64,000 bases of DNA from Oricola cellulosilytica. Its GTDB lineage: Bacteria > Pseudomonadota > Alphaproteobacteria > Rhizobiales > Rhizobiaceae. Of this stretch, positions 33,625 to 42,506 are shown one piece after another (positions within the stretch are counted from its first letter, which is position 1; each line of letters begins with the position of its first letter). A program made the translations under genes and the position numbers. The notes beneath the pieces are model-generated. The model saw only the letters and a list, made by a program, of their open reading frames with translations, was not told the DNA's origin and did not search any database. The stretch is taken from NCBI RefSeq assembly GCF_019966575.1, contig NZ_JAINFK010000005.1:319431-383430 (forward strand), read 5' to 3'.

Positions 33625-34878
33625 CTAGACCAGAAGTCCGGCCATGAGGTCATTTTCCGAAATGTCCTGCCAGGCAAGCCCACTGTCGTTCATGCGGGCC
33701 ATCAATCCAGCAAAATTGCCCGGATTTTTGGTCTCGATCCCGATCAGAACCGAGCCAAAATTGCGCGCCGACTTCTTCAGGTATTCAAAGCGCGTGATGT
33801 CGTCATCCGGACCGAGAAGATCGAGGAAGTCCTTCAGCGCCCCGGGCCGCTGCGGCATGCGCAACACAAAATACTTCTTCAGCCCATCCGAACGAAGCGC
33901 CCTTTCCTTGACTTCCGCCAGCCGCTCGAAATCGAAATTCCCGCCCGAGGCGATGCACAATATCGTCTTGCCCCGGCGCTCCCGCTCCGGAATGTCCTTG
34001 AGCGCATCGACTGTCAGGGCACCGGCGGGTTCAAGCACGATGCCCTCCACATTGAGCATCTCGATGATTGTCGTGCAGAGCCGGTCCTCCGGTACGAGCG
34101 TGACATCGCCCGGTGCAAAGCGCTTGAGGATGGCATGGGTCGCCGCACCAATCTGGCCGACGGCGGCCCCGTCGACGAAATTGCTGAACGTCTTCAGTTG
34201 AACCCGGTCGCCGGCCTCCAGGCTCTTGCGCAAGCTCGGCGCGCCAGCCGGTTCTGTCAAGGTAAAGCGTGCGCCCTGGCTGCTATCCTCGAAATAGCGG
34301 GTCAATCCGCTCGCCAGCCCGCCTCCCCCGACCGCCACGACGACACGATCGAGCGAAACGCCTGCCGGCGCTTGTGCCAACACCTCCTCGGCAACGGACG
34401 CCTGGCCTTCGATGATGTCGGCATGATCAAATGGCGGCACCATCACCGCACCCTCCGCCTCGGCATAAGCGAGCGCCGCGCGGTTGCAGTCGTCGAAATA
34501 GTCTCCCACCAGCCGGATCTCGATATTATCGCCGCCAAACGCACGGGTCTTGTCTATCTTCTGTTGCGGCGTGGTGACGGGCATGAAGATGACGCCGTGC
34601 TTCCCGAAATGGCGGCAGACGAAGGCCAAGCCCTGCGCGTGATTGCCGGCCGACGCGCAGACGAACGGACCGTGGGCTCCTTCAGCCAGACGCTTGCGGA
34701 TGAAGTTGAACGCGCCGCGGATCTTGTAGGATCGCACCGGCGACAGGTCCTCGCGCTTCAGGAAAATCCGGCAGCCGTGCTTCTGGCTGAGAAATACGTT
34801 TTCCTGCAGCGGCGTCTCGGGAAACAGATCGCGCATGGCGCGCGTCGCTTCGGCGACATCCTTGAGAAATCCGGTCAT
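33625..34878 (-). CDS. ilvA: Threonine dehydratase (threonine ammonia-lyase)
   Basis: A 417-residue PLP enzyme giving 2-oxobutyrate from threonine for isoleucine synthesis. The PLP lysine is in SPVRSYKIRGAFNFI (about residues 56-70), the glycine loop in VAVGGGGLASGL near 185, and a C-terminal ACT-like regulatory domain begins about 335 (YFVLRMPQRPGALKDFLDLLG). The short single-ACT form differs from the 514-residue E. coli IlvA. ATG 34878 with AGGAG upstream is preferred; the frame stays open upstream by 246 bases through low-quality sequence. Confidence 0.92.
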   Translation of the reverse strand: MTGFLKDVAEATRAMRDLFPETPLQENVFLSQKHGCRIFLKREDLSPVRSYKIRGAFNFIRKRLAEGAHGPFVCASAGNHAQGLAFVCRHFGKHGVIFMPVTTPQQKIDKTRAFGGDNIEIRLVGDYFDDCNRAALAYAEAEGAVMVPPFDHADIIEGQASVAEEVLAQAPAGVSLDRVVVAVGGGGLASGLTRYFEDSSQGARFTLTEPAGAPSLRKSLEAGDRVQLKTFSNFVDGAAVGQIGAATHAILKRFAPGDVTLVPEDRLCTTIIEMLNVEGIVLEPAGALTVDALKDIPERERRGKTILCIASGGNFDFERLAEVKERALRSDGLKKYFVLRMPQRPGALKDFLDLLGPDDDITRFEYLKKSARNFGSVLIGIETKNPGNFAGLMARMNDSGLAWQDISENDLMAGLLV

Positions 34879-35001
34879 GCCCGCACTCCTGCCATGGACG
34901 CGGCGGACAGGGAAGCTTTGGCGGTTACGGGCATCAATTTTATCGTCGTTCTCCTTGTCTGTCGCCTTATCGGAAAGTGTGGGCATTGCGCCCTGTATCA
35001 C

Positions 35002-35039
35002 CATCGTCATTCTCCGGGCTTGACCGGAGGATGACGATG
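35002..35039. repeat. Alphaproteobacterial-type interspersed palindrome
   Basis: CATCGTCATTCTCCGG (35002-35017) and CCGGAGGATGACGATG (35024-35039) form arms of 16 bases matching at 15, around the loop GCTTGA. The core CCGGGCTTGACCGG resembles the small palindromic repeats with GGGCTTGACCC cores scattered through many alphaproteobacterial chromosomes. Only one copy was noticed in this window. Confidence 0.6.
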
Positions 35040-35395
35040 CTGGGTTTGGCTGCGGCCGGGATTTCGATATCGCCACATGCCTCACCATTGCCACGCCCTG
35101 TCTCCAGTCTGGCCATTGTAACATTCATGGGAAGCGGGCGGTCGTCGTCACGCTTCTATGAATGGTTTGGTGCGATCGGATCGACCGCCCGCCGGTTGCT
35201 CACCCGCCTCCCGGCCACGGCTCGCGGTCCCGTGGGACCGGCCGAAAAGCTGAAGGCTAGGGCCCGGCCGTAAGCTCTTGCCAGGCGTGAACCGCACGCC
35301 CCAGCCGGCACCGCATCCCTCCGCCTGGCCATCCGGTCCATGAACCCGGCTTCCCGTGGAGGAACGTGCCACAAGTATGCGGGAGACTTCAGAGG

Positions 35396-35478
35396 TGTGG
35401 ATAAGTTTTCGGTAGAAAAAATAAAATAACTAGACGGGACAAAGGGTTATAGAAAACCGGGTAAAAAACTTATCAACG
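35396..35478. other. AT-rich segment flanked by inverted DnaA-box-like sites
   Basis: TGTGGATAA at 35396-35404 is an exact reverse-strand DnaA box (TTATCCACA). At the other end TTATCAACG (35470-35478) matches that box at seven of nine positions in the opposite orientation, and the flanks extend the symmetry (GGATAAGTTTT versus AAAACTTATC). The 65 bases between are rich in A and T. A DnaA-regulated promoter or a titration site is possible; an origin seems less likely because typical origin neighbours such as hemE or dnaA are absent. Confidence 0.4.
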
Positions 35479-35735
35479 TTTTTCGGACCGCCGGGGGCGA
35501 TTAGCGCTCGCCATCATTTCCAGAGTTCAGGCACAGTGGCGTGCGGATACTCAGATTGGTGCTGAATTTCCGCCACCGGCATTATGAATGACCCGTCCCG
35601 GCGTAAAGGGCGTCCGGTTCAGGATGGTTTTTCGGCACATCGCGATTTATAGGCATGCGTCCGGTTCAACCGGACAGGCCGATCCCGGGTCGAGGTGCAA
35701 CAGGCAAGTGGCGCAATAGAGAAGACATACCGGCA

Positions 35736-37190
35736 ATGAAAGGCAGGAACCTCCACGCTGCAATTCATGTCAGCGCCGTGTTTGCGATCTGGCTTGCCGC
35801 CCTGATGCTCATTCCGGCTTTGACGGATCTCTATTATGGCAATCCGGACTGGCTGGTGTTTGCCATTTCGGCGCTCCTGGTTGCGGTTCTCGGCATCCTG
35901 ACCGCCGTCGCCACGCGGGACTTCCGTCCAACCTATTCTGTTCGTTTTGCATTTCTCCTCGTCAACATTCTGTGGCTGACATTCGCAGTGGCAGGCGCCC
36001 TGCCCTTCATCGAATCGTCCCAGAAGATGACGGTCGCCGATGCGTTCTTCGAATCGATGTCGGGCATCACGACAACCGGGTCGACGGTCATGACCGGCCT
36101 GGACGGATTGCCTCCCGGCTTGCTTCTCTGGCGGTCCATCCTGCAGTGGGTCGGTGGCCTCGGCGTCATCGTGCTCGGCTTGTTCATCCTGCCCTATCTG
36201 AAGATCGGCGGCTCCTCTGTGTTCAAGCTGGAATCGTCCGATCGGTACACGCGTCCATTCTCGCGTCTGTCCACCTTTGCGACCAGTCTGCTGGGAATTT
36301 ACGTCGCGTCGACCCTAGTCTGCGCCGTTCTCTATGCCATGACCGGAATGTCGATATTCGACTCCATCAATCACGCCATGACGACGGTATCGACCGGGGG
36401 GTTCTCCACGCATGACACATCGTTCGAATACTTCACCAACCCGCTCACGCACTGGGTCGCAATCGTTTTCATGCTGATCGGAGGGATCCCCTTCACCGCC
36501 CTCATCGTGCTGATGCTCCGCGGACGGTTCGACACCTTCCGCGATAATCAGGTTCTGGTCATGCTTGCCTATGCGGGCGCACTTTCGCTGGCAGTCGCGG
36601 TCTATCTTGAACTGTCGAAAACCGAGGATATCGTTCCGGCGATCACCCATTCCACTTTCAACATCGTCTCCCTTGTCACCACCACCGGCTATGCAAGCGC
36701 CAATTACCTGCAATGGGGCTCCTTCGCGATCGCCATCGCGTTCATGGCCACATTTCTCGGCGGGTGTTCGGGCTCGACCGCCGGGGGCATCAAGGCCTAC
36801 CGCTGGATCGCGCTTTACGGCGTCCTACGCCGCGCGATCGACCGGTTCATCTATCCGCACGCGGTTGCCAGCGTGCATTCGGGCAAAGACAAGGTCAGCG
36901 AGGAAACGCTTGACACCGTTCTGCTCTTTTTCGCGGCCTACATGCTGCTTTGGGCGCTGCTTACGGTGGCCCTGACTCTGACAGGAATAGACTTCCTGAC
37001 CGCAATATCCGGCGCTCTTACCGCGCTCTCCAATGTCGGGCCCGGCCTCGGCGACGTGATCGGACCGACCGGCAATTTCGATAGCCTTCCGGATTCCGCA
37101 AAGTGGATCCTGTCCTTCGCCATGCTGGTTGGCCGTCTCGAGATTTTCACCGTGCTGGTGCTGCTGTCGCCGACTTTCTGGCAGGAATAA
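35736..37190 (+). CDS. trkH: Trk/Ktr-type potassium uptake membrane subunit TrkH
   Basis: A 484-residue integral membrane protein that imports potassium together with the cytoplasmic TrkA. Four selectivity-filter-like loops are visible: SGITTTGSTV (about residue 109), TTVSTGGFST (about 220), LVTTTGYAS (about 312) and LTALSNVGPG (about 430). Membrane helices alternate throughout, and FLGGCSGSTAGGIKAYR is the usual conserved block. ATG 35736 gives the family length of about 484. No trkA is nearby. Confidence 0.93.
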   Translation: MKGRNLHAAIHVSAVFAIWLAALMLIPALTDLYYGNPDWLVFAISALLVAVLGILTAVATRDFRPTYSVRFAFLLVNILWLTFAVAGALPFIESSQKMTVADAFFESMSGITTTGSTVMTGLDGLPPGLLLWRSILQWVGGLGVIVLGLFILPYLKIGGSSVFKLESSDRYTRPFSRLSTFATSLLGIYVASTLVCAVLYAMTGMSIFDSINHAMTTVSTGGFSTHDTSFEYFTNPLTHWVAIVFMLIGGIPFTALIVLMLRGRFDTFRDNQVLVMLAYAGALSLAVAVYLELSKTEDIVPAITHSTFNIVSLVTTTGYASANYLQWGSFAIAIAFMATFLGGCSGSTAGGIKAYRWIALYGVLRRAIDRFIYPHAVASVHSGKDKVSEETLDTVLLFFAAYMLLWALLTVALTLTGIDFLTAISGALTALSNVGPGLGDVIGPTGNFDSLPDSAKWILSFAMLVGRLEIFTVLVLLSPTFWQE

Positions 37191-37266
37191 CGGCAGACAA
37201 AGGCCCCACCCCCCTCGTGCGCGGAGGAGCGGAGCACTCTGCCCTTGTTTTATTACCGCGCGATCC

Positions 37267-37851
37267 CTACGCCGCCTTTTTCACCTCCTGCTCGCGCAGC
37301 GGCTTCAGCGTCTCCGCCCAGTCATGCAATTCGGCAAGCATGGCCTTCGCGCCCTCCTCGACCTCCGGCGCCGGCGCAAACCCGTCCTCGGAAAGGAAGT
37401 CGAAGACAAATGGGATCGGCACTTCTTGCGGCAGCGGCATCAGGTTGACGCCGGTCATCAGCACCTTCGTCGTCTGCATGGCCCGCATGCCGCCCGAAAC
37501 GCCGCCATAGCCGACGAGGCCGACGGGCTTCTTCTGCCACTCCCGGTGCAGCGTCTGGATGGCGTTGACCGTCGATGCCGCCGGGAAATAGTCGTATTCC
37601 GGCGAGACGAAGACGAAGGCGTCGGCCTTGCCGTTGACGGCGCTCCAGCGCTTCGTGTGGTCATGTTCGTATTGTTGCATCGCCGGGTGGTTCGGTTCGT
37701 CGAGCAGCGGCAGATCGTAGTCGGCAAGATCAACGAGTTCGACGTCGAACTCGCTATTCTCGCTCGCGAAATCGGCCATCCACTTGCCGACCTTGATGCC
37801 GTTGCGGCCGGGCCGCGTCGACGTGACGATAACGTTAAGCTTGAGTTTCAT
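37267..37851 (-). CDS. NADPH-dependent FMN reductase
   Basis: A 194-residue flavodoxin-fold enzyme of the NADPH-dependent FMN reductase/quinone reductase family. The FMN phosphate loop is VTSTRPGRNGIKVGKW (about residues 9-24), the second flavin loop FVSPEYDYFPAASTVNAIQ at about 80-98, and VGYGGVSGGMRAMQ near 114. Divergent from an HxlR regulator with repeat elements between them. Likely a reducer of quinones or flavins that the regulator senses, by analogy with other HxlR-reductase pairs. Confidence 0.9.
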   Translation of the reverse strand: MKLKLNVIVTSTRPGRNGIKVGKWMADFASENSEFDVELVDLADYDLPLLDEPNHPAMQQYEHDHTKRWSAVNGKADAFVFVSPEYDYFPAASTVNAIQTLHREWQKKPVGLVGYGGVSGGMRAMQTTKVLMTGVNLMPLPQEVPIPFVFDFLSEDGFAPAPEVEEGAKAMLAELHDWAETLKPLREQEVKKAA

Positions 37852-38006
37852 AATGATCTCCTGGGTTTCGACTGTTGGGGTGTGAACGTTCGCCTGGACA
37901 AATCGGTCCCCTTCCCGCGCACGGAAAGCGCGGGTCCGGCTCGTTGCCCTGTTCGGATTGGGAAGCGTCTTCCGGCGATCAGGCCGGCGCGCGCCAGTAT
38001 TCTTTC

Positions 38007-38051
38007 GATACGATGGTGTTCATGCGATACCGCCGTGTTATTTTGATACCG
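38007..38051. promoter_or_regulatory. Three GATAC direct repeats spaced by 19 bases, likely HxlR operator
   Basis: GATAC occurs at 38007, 38026 and 38045, each exactly 19 bases apart, with similar flanks (T-C/T-GATAC-C/G). The array lies 156 bases upstream of the FMN reductase start and 67 bases upstream of the HxlR regulator. HxlR proteins are known to bind direct repeats, so it is a plausible operator for both divergent genes. Confidence 0.5.
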
Positions 38052-38117
38052 ACAATCTATTTAGACACGTGAATGCGCTGCACAAGACGGCACTTTTTTG
38101 CAACCGGAGTTACCGCG

Positions 38118-38495
38118 ATGAAACCGCAGCACATCAACGAGCTGGGCGAACTTTGCCGTCCCGTAGGCGATCTCCTTGCCGCGATCAGCTCCAAATGGGT
38201 GGTGCTAATCCTCATCCGATTGTCGGAACGGCCGAAGCGCTTTTCGGAATTGAAGCGCGAGATCGGGACGATCAGCCAGAAAGTGTTGACCTCAGTGCTG
38301 CGCGACCTTGAAAAAAACGGCATCGTCGAGCGCGTGGTGACGCCGACCGTGCCGCCGCGGGTCGACTACAGCCTCACAAGACTTGGCCAGTCGCTGCTGG
38401 AGCCGGTGCGCGCGCTCGGCCGCTGGGCCGTGGCGCACGAGGACGAGGTGGCGGAAGCCCGGACGCGCTACGAAGAGAGCGCCGAGGGGGCGTAA
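38118..38495 (+). CDS. HxlR family winged-helix regulator
   Basis: A 125-residue transcription factor of the HxlR family: CRPVGDLLAAISSKWVVLILIRLSERPKRFSELKREIGTISQKVLTSVLRDLEKNGIVERVVTPTVPPRVDYSLTRLGQSLLEPV covers the whole domain. A single Cys near residue 12 is at the position used for thiol sensing in related QorR/YodB-type proteins. ATG 38118 is the family start. It is divergent from the FMN reductase and converges with adenine deaminase two bases away. Confidence 0.88.
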   Translation: MKPQHINELGELCRPVGDLLAAISSKWVVLILIRLSERPKRFSELKREIGTISQKVLTSVLRDLEKNGIVERVVTPTVPPRVDYSLTRLGQSLLEPVRALGRWAVAHEDEVAEARTRYEESAEGA

Positions 38496-38497
38496 GG

Positions 38498-40312
38498 CTA
38501 AACGAACAAATCCACCTTTTCGAAGCTGCGCACGTCCACCAGACCCACATCGGAAATGCGGAGCTCCGGGATCACCACCAGCGCCAGCAGGGAGTGCTGC
38601 ATGTAGGCGTTGTTGAGGGTGCAGCCCATCTCGCGCATTGCAGCGCCCAATATGTCGGCCTTGGCCGCGACGATCTCGGCGCGTTCATCCGACATCAGAC
38701 CGGCGATCGGCATTTCGATCAGCGCCAGTTCCTCGCCCTTCGAAATCATTACCACGCCGCCACCGATCTCGCCGAGCCGATTGGCGGCCTGTGCCATGTC
38801 GGCATGGTTGGTGCCGACGACGATGATGTGGTGACTGTCGTGAGCGACAGTTGATGCCATCGCGCAATCCTGCGTGTAGCCGAAGCCCGAAACGAAGGCA
38901 TTGGTGACGCCGCCCGTGCCGCGATGCCGCTCCACCAGTGCAATCTGGCAGACATCCTGCGGGCGGTCCATCTCGACCACGCCGCCGGCGACGGTCAGAC
39001 GCGCCTCCATCGCGCGCGTCGGCGCCTGGTTCTCGATGACGCCGATCACGCGAACGTCCACCTCGTCCGCACCCTCCGGAGCAGCGATGACGAAGTCGTC
39101 CGCTGCGAGAGTCTTGCCGAGCCTGACGGTGTTCTTCGCTCTCTCCGGATAGTCGTACTTGCCGATCTCCACCGACAGCTTACCGTCACGGGCCAATTGC
39201 ACGCCGCGGCCATACACCTCGTCGATCGTCAGTTCGGCGAGGTTCGAAACGATGAGAAAATCGGCGCGGCGGCCGGGAGCGATCGAGCCCAATTCACGCT
39301 CCATCTTGAAGTGTTCGGCGGTGTTGACTGTCGCCATCTGGATCGCCGTGACCGGCGGCAAGCCCTGGTGGATCGCATGGCGCACGACGCGGTCCATGTG
39401 GCCGTCACGCACCAGCGTGCCGGAGTGGCTGTCATCGGTGCACAGGATGAAATTGCGCGGTTCGATCCCCTGCTCGGTCACCGCCTTGATTTGCTCGGCA
39501 ACGTCGTACCACGCCGACCCCAGCCTGAGCATCGCCTTCATGCCCTGGCGCACCCGCGCGATCGCGTCCTCGGCGCGCGTGCCCTCGTGGTCGTCTTCCG
39601 GCCCGCCCGCGACATAGCCGTGGAAGGCGCGCCCGAGATCCGGCGAGGCATAGTGGCCGCCGACGGTCTTGCCGGCGTTTACGGTCGCCGCGATCGCGCC
39701 AACCATGGTCTGGTCGTTGGCCGCAACGCCGGGAAAGTTCATCACCTCGCCGAGGCCGACGATGTTCGGCCATGCCATCGCCTCCGCGATCTCCTGCGGC
39801 CCGAGAGACGCGCCGGCATGCTCCAGCCCCGGCGCCGACGGCACGCAGGAGGGCATCTGGACGAACACGTTGACCGGCATCGCCTCTGCCTCGTCATGCA
39901 TCAGCCGCACACCCTCGAGACCGAGCACATTGGCGATCTCGTGCGGGTCGATGAACATCGAGGTGGTACCATGCGGCACGACCGCGCGGGTGAACTCGGT
40001 CACCGTCACCATGCCGCTCTCGACATGCATGTGCGCGTCGCACAGCCCCGGTACCAGATAGCGTCCCCGCGCATCGACAACCTTGGTCCCCTCACCGATG
40101 CAGTGGCTCGCATCCGGACCGCAATAGGCGAAGCGGCCGTCGATAATCGCAAGATCGGTGGCCGGAATCACCTCGCTCGAATGCACGTTCACCCAGCGGC
40201 CGTTGCGCACCACCGTCTCGGCGGGTTTGCGGCCCATCGCGACGTTCACCAGATCGCGGGCGCATTCGGTCCAGGGCTTGGGGGGCTCGAAGACGGGTTT
40301 CTTGTCAGGCAT
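38498..40312 (-). CDS. ade: Adenine deaminase
   Basis: A 604-residue metal-dependent amidohydrolase that converts adenine to hypoxanthine and ammonia. The metal-binding start of the barrel is VPGLCDAHMHVESGM at about residues 90-104, followed by IDPHEIANVLGLEGV near 122, GEVMNFPGV, and DDSHSGTLV in the middle. The C-terminal domain (from about 430) has the ade-type HDSHHIIVVGTNHADM block. It precedes the TauE-type transporter by 62 bases on the same strand, and feeds the same purine-salvage or catabolic pathway as the ureide cluster at the right end of the window. Confidence 0.93.
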   Translation of the reverse strand: MPDKKPVFEPPKPWTECARDLVNVAMGRKPAETVVRNGRWVNVHSSEVIPATDLAIIDGRFAYCGPDASHCIGEGTKVVDARGRYLVPGLCDAHMHVESGMVTVTEFTRAVVPHGTTSMFIDPHEIANVLGLEGVRLMHDEAEAMPVNVFVQMPSCVPSAPGLEHAGASLGPQEIAEAMAWPNIVGLGEVMNFPGVAANDQTMVGAIAATVNAGKTVGGHYASPDLGRAFHGYVAGGPEDDHEGTRAEDAIARVRQGMKAMLRLGSAWYDVAEQIKAVTEQGIEPRNFILCTDDSHSGTLVRDGHMDRVVRHAIHQGLPPVTAIQMATVNTAEHFKMERELGSIAPGRRADFLIVSNLAELTIDEVYGRGVQLARDGKLSVEIGKYDYPERAKNTVRLGKTLAADDFVIAAPEGADEVDVRVIGVIENQAPTRAMEARLTVAGGVVEMDRPQDVCQIALVERHRGTGGVTNAFVSGFGYTQDCAMASTVAHDSHHIIVVGTNHADMAQAANRLGEIGGGVVMISKGEELALIEMPIAGLMSDERAEIVAAKADILGAAMREMGCTLNNAYMQHSLLALVVIPELRISDVGLVDVRSFEKVDLFV

Positions 40313-40374
40313 GTGGATCTCCGGAAAACTGGCGCGACCATGCCCGCACGCGCGTCAAATTGCCAGCCGCTTTG

Positions 40375-41130
40375 CTATGCGAGCGCGCGCCAGATCAGCA
40401 GCAACGCCGACAGTCCGCAGACGACCAGCAGCATGGTGCGGAAATTCCGGTCGATCACACCCTCGAACGCCGGGGCGAGCTTGATCCCGATGAACAGCGC
40501 CGGGAGCAGAACAATGGAATGCACAAGGTCAGCCGTCGTGTTGAACCCGTTGACCTGCCGCACCGCCAGCACGATGACGCAGCCAAGCGCGAAAAAGGCC
40601 GACATGTTGGGGCGCGCGCGCTCCGGTTTCTGATCCTGATAGGCAATCGCCATCGGCGGCCCGCCAACGGAGGTGATGGTCGCCGTCAGTCCGGAAATGG
40701 CGCCCATGGTGAACAGCAGCCTGCGGGTGAAGCGGAACCGGAAACCGGCCAGCGACATCGCGACGGCGAGCGCGATCAAAAGCCCGAACACCAGCATGAA
40801 CTGCTTCTGATCGGTGAGTTGGGCCAGGATCGCCACGGCGACGAGGGACCCGGCAAAACGTCCGGCAACCGACCACCCGATTTCACGCCAGTCAAATCCG
40901 TTGCGCTGGTTCACCATCGCGGCCGTGGCTGTGAAAAGCGTCAGCGCGATGATTGGAACCGGAACCAGTTCCGGAGCGAAAAGGGCAATGACCGGGGCTG
41001 CGAACAGGCCGAAACCGACGCCGATTCGATATTGCACGATCGCCGCGAACGCGATCACGCCATAAGCGAGCGCGTATTGCCAATATGCGATCGTGGAGAA
41101 GGCGTCGGAGAGAGCGGATGTAAGAGACAA
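40375..41130 (-). CDS. TSUP (TauE/SafE) family membrane protein
   Basis: A 251-residue membrane protein with seven or eight helices and the TSUP pattern of two homologous halves: GVGFGLFAAPVIALFAPELVPVPI at about residues 38-61 and TMGAISGLTATITSVGGPPMAIAYQDQKPERAR at about 140-172. Members export sulfite, sulfoacetate or organic acids, and the substrate cannot be read from the sequence. It is directly upstream of adenine deaminase on the same strand, so co-transcription is likely. Confidence 0.88.
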   Translation of the reverse strand: MSLTSALSDAFSTIAYWQYALAYGVIAFAAIVQYRIGVGFGLFAAPVIALFAPELVPVPIIALTLFTATAAMVNQRNGFDWREIGWSVAGRFAGSLVAVAILAQLTDQKQFMLVFGLLIALAVAMSLAGFRFRFTRRLLFTMGAISGLTATITSVGGPPMAIAYQDQKPERARPNMSAFFALGCVIVLAVRQVNGFNTTADLVHSIVLLPALFIGIKLAPAFEGVIDRNFRTMLLVVCGLSALLLIWRALA

Positions 41131-41160
41131 TCGCGTGTCGGCTCTTGTTGGCAGGATGGC

Positions 41161-41189
41161 AGGGGCGTCTGGAGTCCGGAGACGCTCCT
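41161..41189. repeat. Hairpin upstream of the TSUP gene
   Basis: AGGGGCGTCT (41161-41170) and AGACGCTCCT (41180-41189) pair at nine of ten positions around a nine-base loop. The stem-loop ends 31 bases before the TSUP start codon on the reverse strand, in what would be its promoter or leader, and also lies 175 bases upstream of the DmdA-like gene on the plus strand. Its role is unknown. Confidence 0.35.
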
Positions 41190-41364
41190 ATCCGTTTTCC
41201 CGGCCTCGATCCAGAGCGCGAGATGGCGAGTGGAACCCGGATACCCCCGATCAGGGCAGGAAATTCGTGATTGACCTGCGAAATCTTTGCCTGTCAAAGT
41301 CCCGCCCGTCGCCAGACATGCCGCGAATGCAGCGCCATAAGCTGCAGCGCACGGGGAGGTGCAG

Positions 41365-42486
41365 ATGGTGCAGCAGATCGCCTTCGGGCCGCGGATACGC
41401 AAATCGCCGTTCTTCAAGGCGACACAGGCCGCCGGCGCATCGCATTTTTCGATCTACAACAAGATGTATTTTCCGGTCGCCTATGGCGATCCGGCCGCCG
41501 AATACGACCGGCTGGTCAATGCCGTTGCCCTGTGGGACGTGGCAGTCGAGCGTCAGGTCAGGGTCAAGGGCCCCGACGCGCTGACGCTGGTGCGCGCACT
41601 GACGCCGCGAAACCTCGCTTCGGTCAAGACCGGCCAGGGACGCTACGTTCCAATTTGCGACCATCGCGGGACGCTGATCAACGACCCCGTCCTGCTGCCG
41701 ATTTCCGACGATGAATACTGGCTCTCGATTGCCGACAACGACCTGATCCTCTGGGTCCGGGCGGTTGCGTTCGAACGCGGGATGAAGGTTGAAGTCTCCG
41801 AGCCGGACGTATCGCCTCTAGCCGTGCAGGGCCCTAAGGCGGTCGAGGTGATCCGCGACCTTTTCGGAGACTGGGCGACCGAGATGAAGCATTTCGCGTT
41901 CACCGAGAGCGAACTCGACGGAATTCCGCTGATCCTCGGACGATCGGGTTGGAGCCGCCAGGGGGGCTACGAGCTATACCTCTTGGAAAGCCGGCGCGGC
42001 ACTGATCTCTGGAACATGGTCGGCGAGGCGGGTGTGCCCTATGGCATCGGTCCCGGCGCGCCAAATTACATCGAGCGAATCGAGAGCGGGCTCCTCTCCA
42101 TGGGCGCGGATACCGACCACCGCACGAATCCATTCGAGGTCGGCATGGACAAGCTGGTCGATGTCGATCAGGAGACCGATTTTATCGGAAAACAGGCGCT
42201 CCGCCGCATCCGCGATGGCGGCGTCCGGCGTCTGCGTTGCGGCTTCTTCGTTCACGGAGACCCGTTCCAGGGCCCCAACCAGCAGTGGTGGAAGGTGATC
42301 GCCGACGGGGCGCGGATCGGGTTCGTGTCGGCGGCGGCCTACTCTCCCCGGATCGGGCGGAACATCGGTCTCGGCCTGATCGATGCGAGCCAGGCCGAGC
42401 CGGGAACCAAACTGATTGTGGAAACGGAACATGGCCGCCGCAGCGCCACAGTGAGCGAGTTGCCTTTCGATATCCCGAAAGGCTAG
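41365..42486 (+). CDS. DmdA-like folate-dependent demethylase (GcvT superfamily)
   Basis: A 373-residue GcvT-fold protein that most resembles dimethylsulfoniopropionate demethylase DmdA, which moves a methyl group to tetrahydrofolate. Telling blocks are ALWDVAVERQVRVKGPDALTLVRALTPRNL (about residues 55-84), INDPVLLPISDDEYWLSIADNDLILW, RSGWSRQGGYELYL and GPGAPNYIERIESGLLSMGAD...NPFEVGMDKLV, which match my memory of DmdA more closely than aminomethyltransferase proper. Start ATG 41365 follows a GGGGAGG site. It is followed by a MetY-type gene after 20 bases. The real substrate could be another methylated sulfur or nitrogen compound. Confidence 0.7.
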   Translation: MVQQIAFGPRIRKSPFFKATQAAGASHFSIYNKMYFPVAYGDPAAEYDRLVNAVALWDVAVERQVRVKGPDALTLVRALTPRNLASVKTGQGRYVPICDHRGTLINDPVLLPISDDEYWLSIADNDLILWVRAVAFERGMKVEVSEPDVSPLAVQGPKAVEVIRDLFGDWATEMKHFAFTESELDGIPLILGRSGWSRQGGYELYLLESRRGTDLWNMVGEAGVPYGIGPGAPNYIERIESGLLSMGADTDHRTNPFEVGMDKLVDVDQETDFIGKQALRRIRDGGVRRLRCGFFVHGDPFQGPNQQWWKVIADGARIGFVSAAAYSPRIGRNIGLGLIDASQAEPGTKLIVETEHGRRSATVSELPFDIPKG

Positions 42487-42506
42487 GTGGCGCCCGGAGG
42501 AACCCG

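Larger units (their letters stand above)
34879..35735. other. 857-base intergenic region between ilvA and trkH
   Basis: No gene with family sequence lies here; short open frames at 35148-35374 have implausible composition. The left part is the ilvA promoter region and holds a hairpin repeat (35002-35039). The middle third, 35393-35480, is strongly AT-rich and carries DnaA-box-like sites. The right part (35480-35735) should contain the trkH promoter; I could not pick out a clear -35/-10. Confidence 0.6.

Noticed and set aside
35148-35374. Two short reverse-strand frames in the ilvA-trkH gap
   Set aside because: No ribosome site, no domain, and arginine/proline-rich composition typical of chance frames; I treat the region as non-coding.
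35396-35478. The chromosomal replication origin
   Set aside because: Only one exact DnaA box and one weak one, and the genes expected around rhizobial or Caulobacter origins (such as hemE) are absent. Kept only as a possible DnaA site.
38924-40633. A 569-codon plus-strand frame over adenine deaminase
   Set aside because: Antisense to a complete, well-conserved amidohydrolase; the translation has no family sequence.
41190-41364. SAM-responsive riboswitch upstream of the DmdA-MetY genes
   Set aside because: I looked for the SAM-II core known from alphaproteobacterial methionine genes and saw no matching pseudoknot segments.
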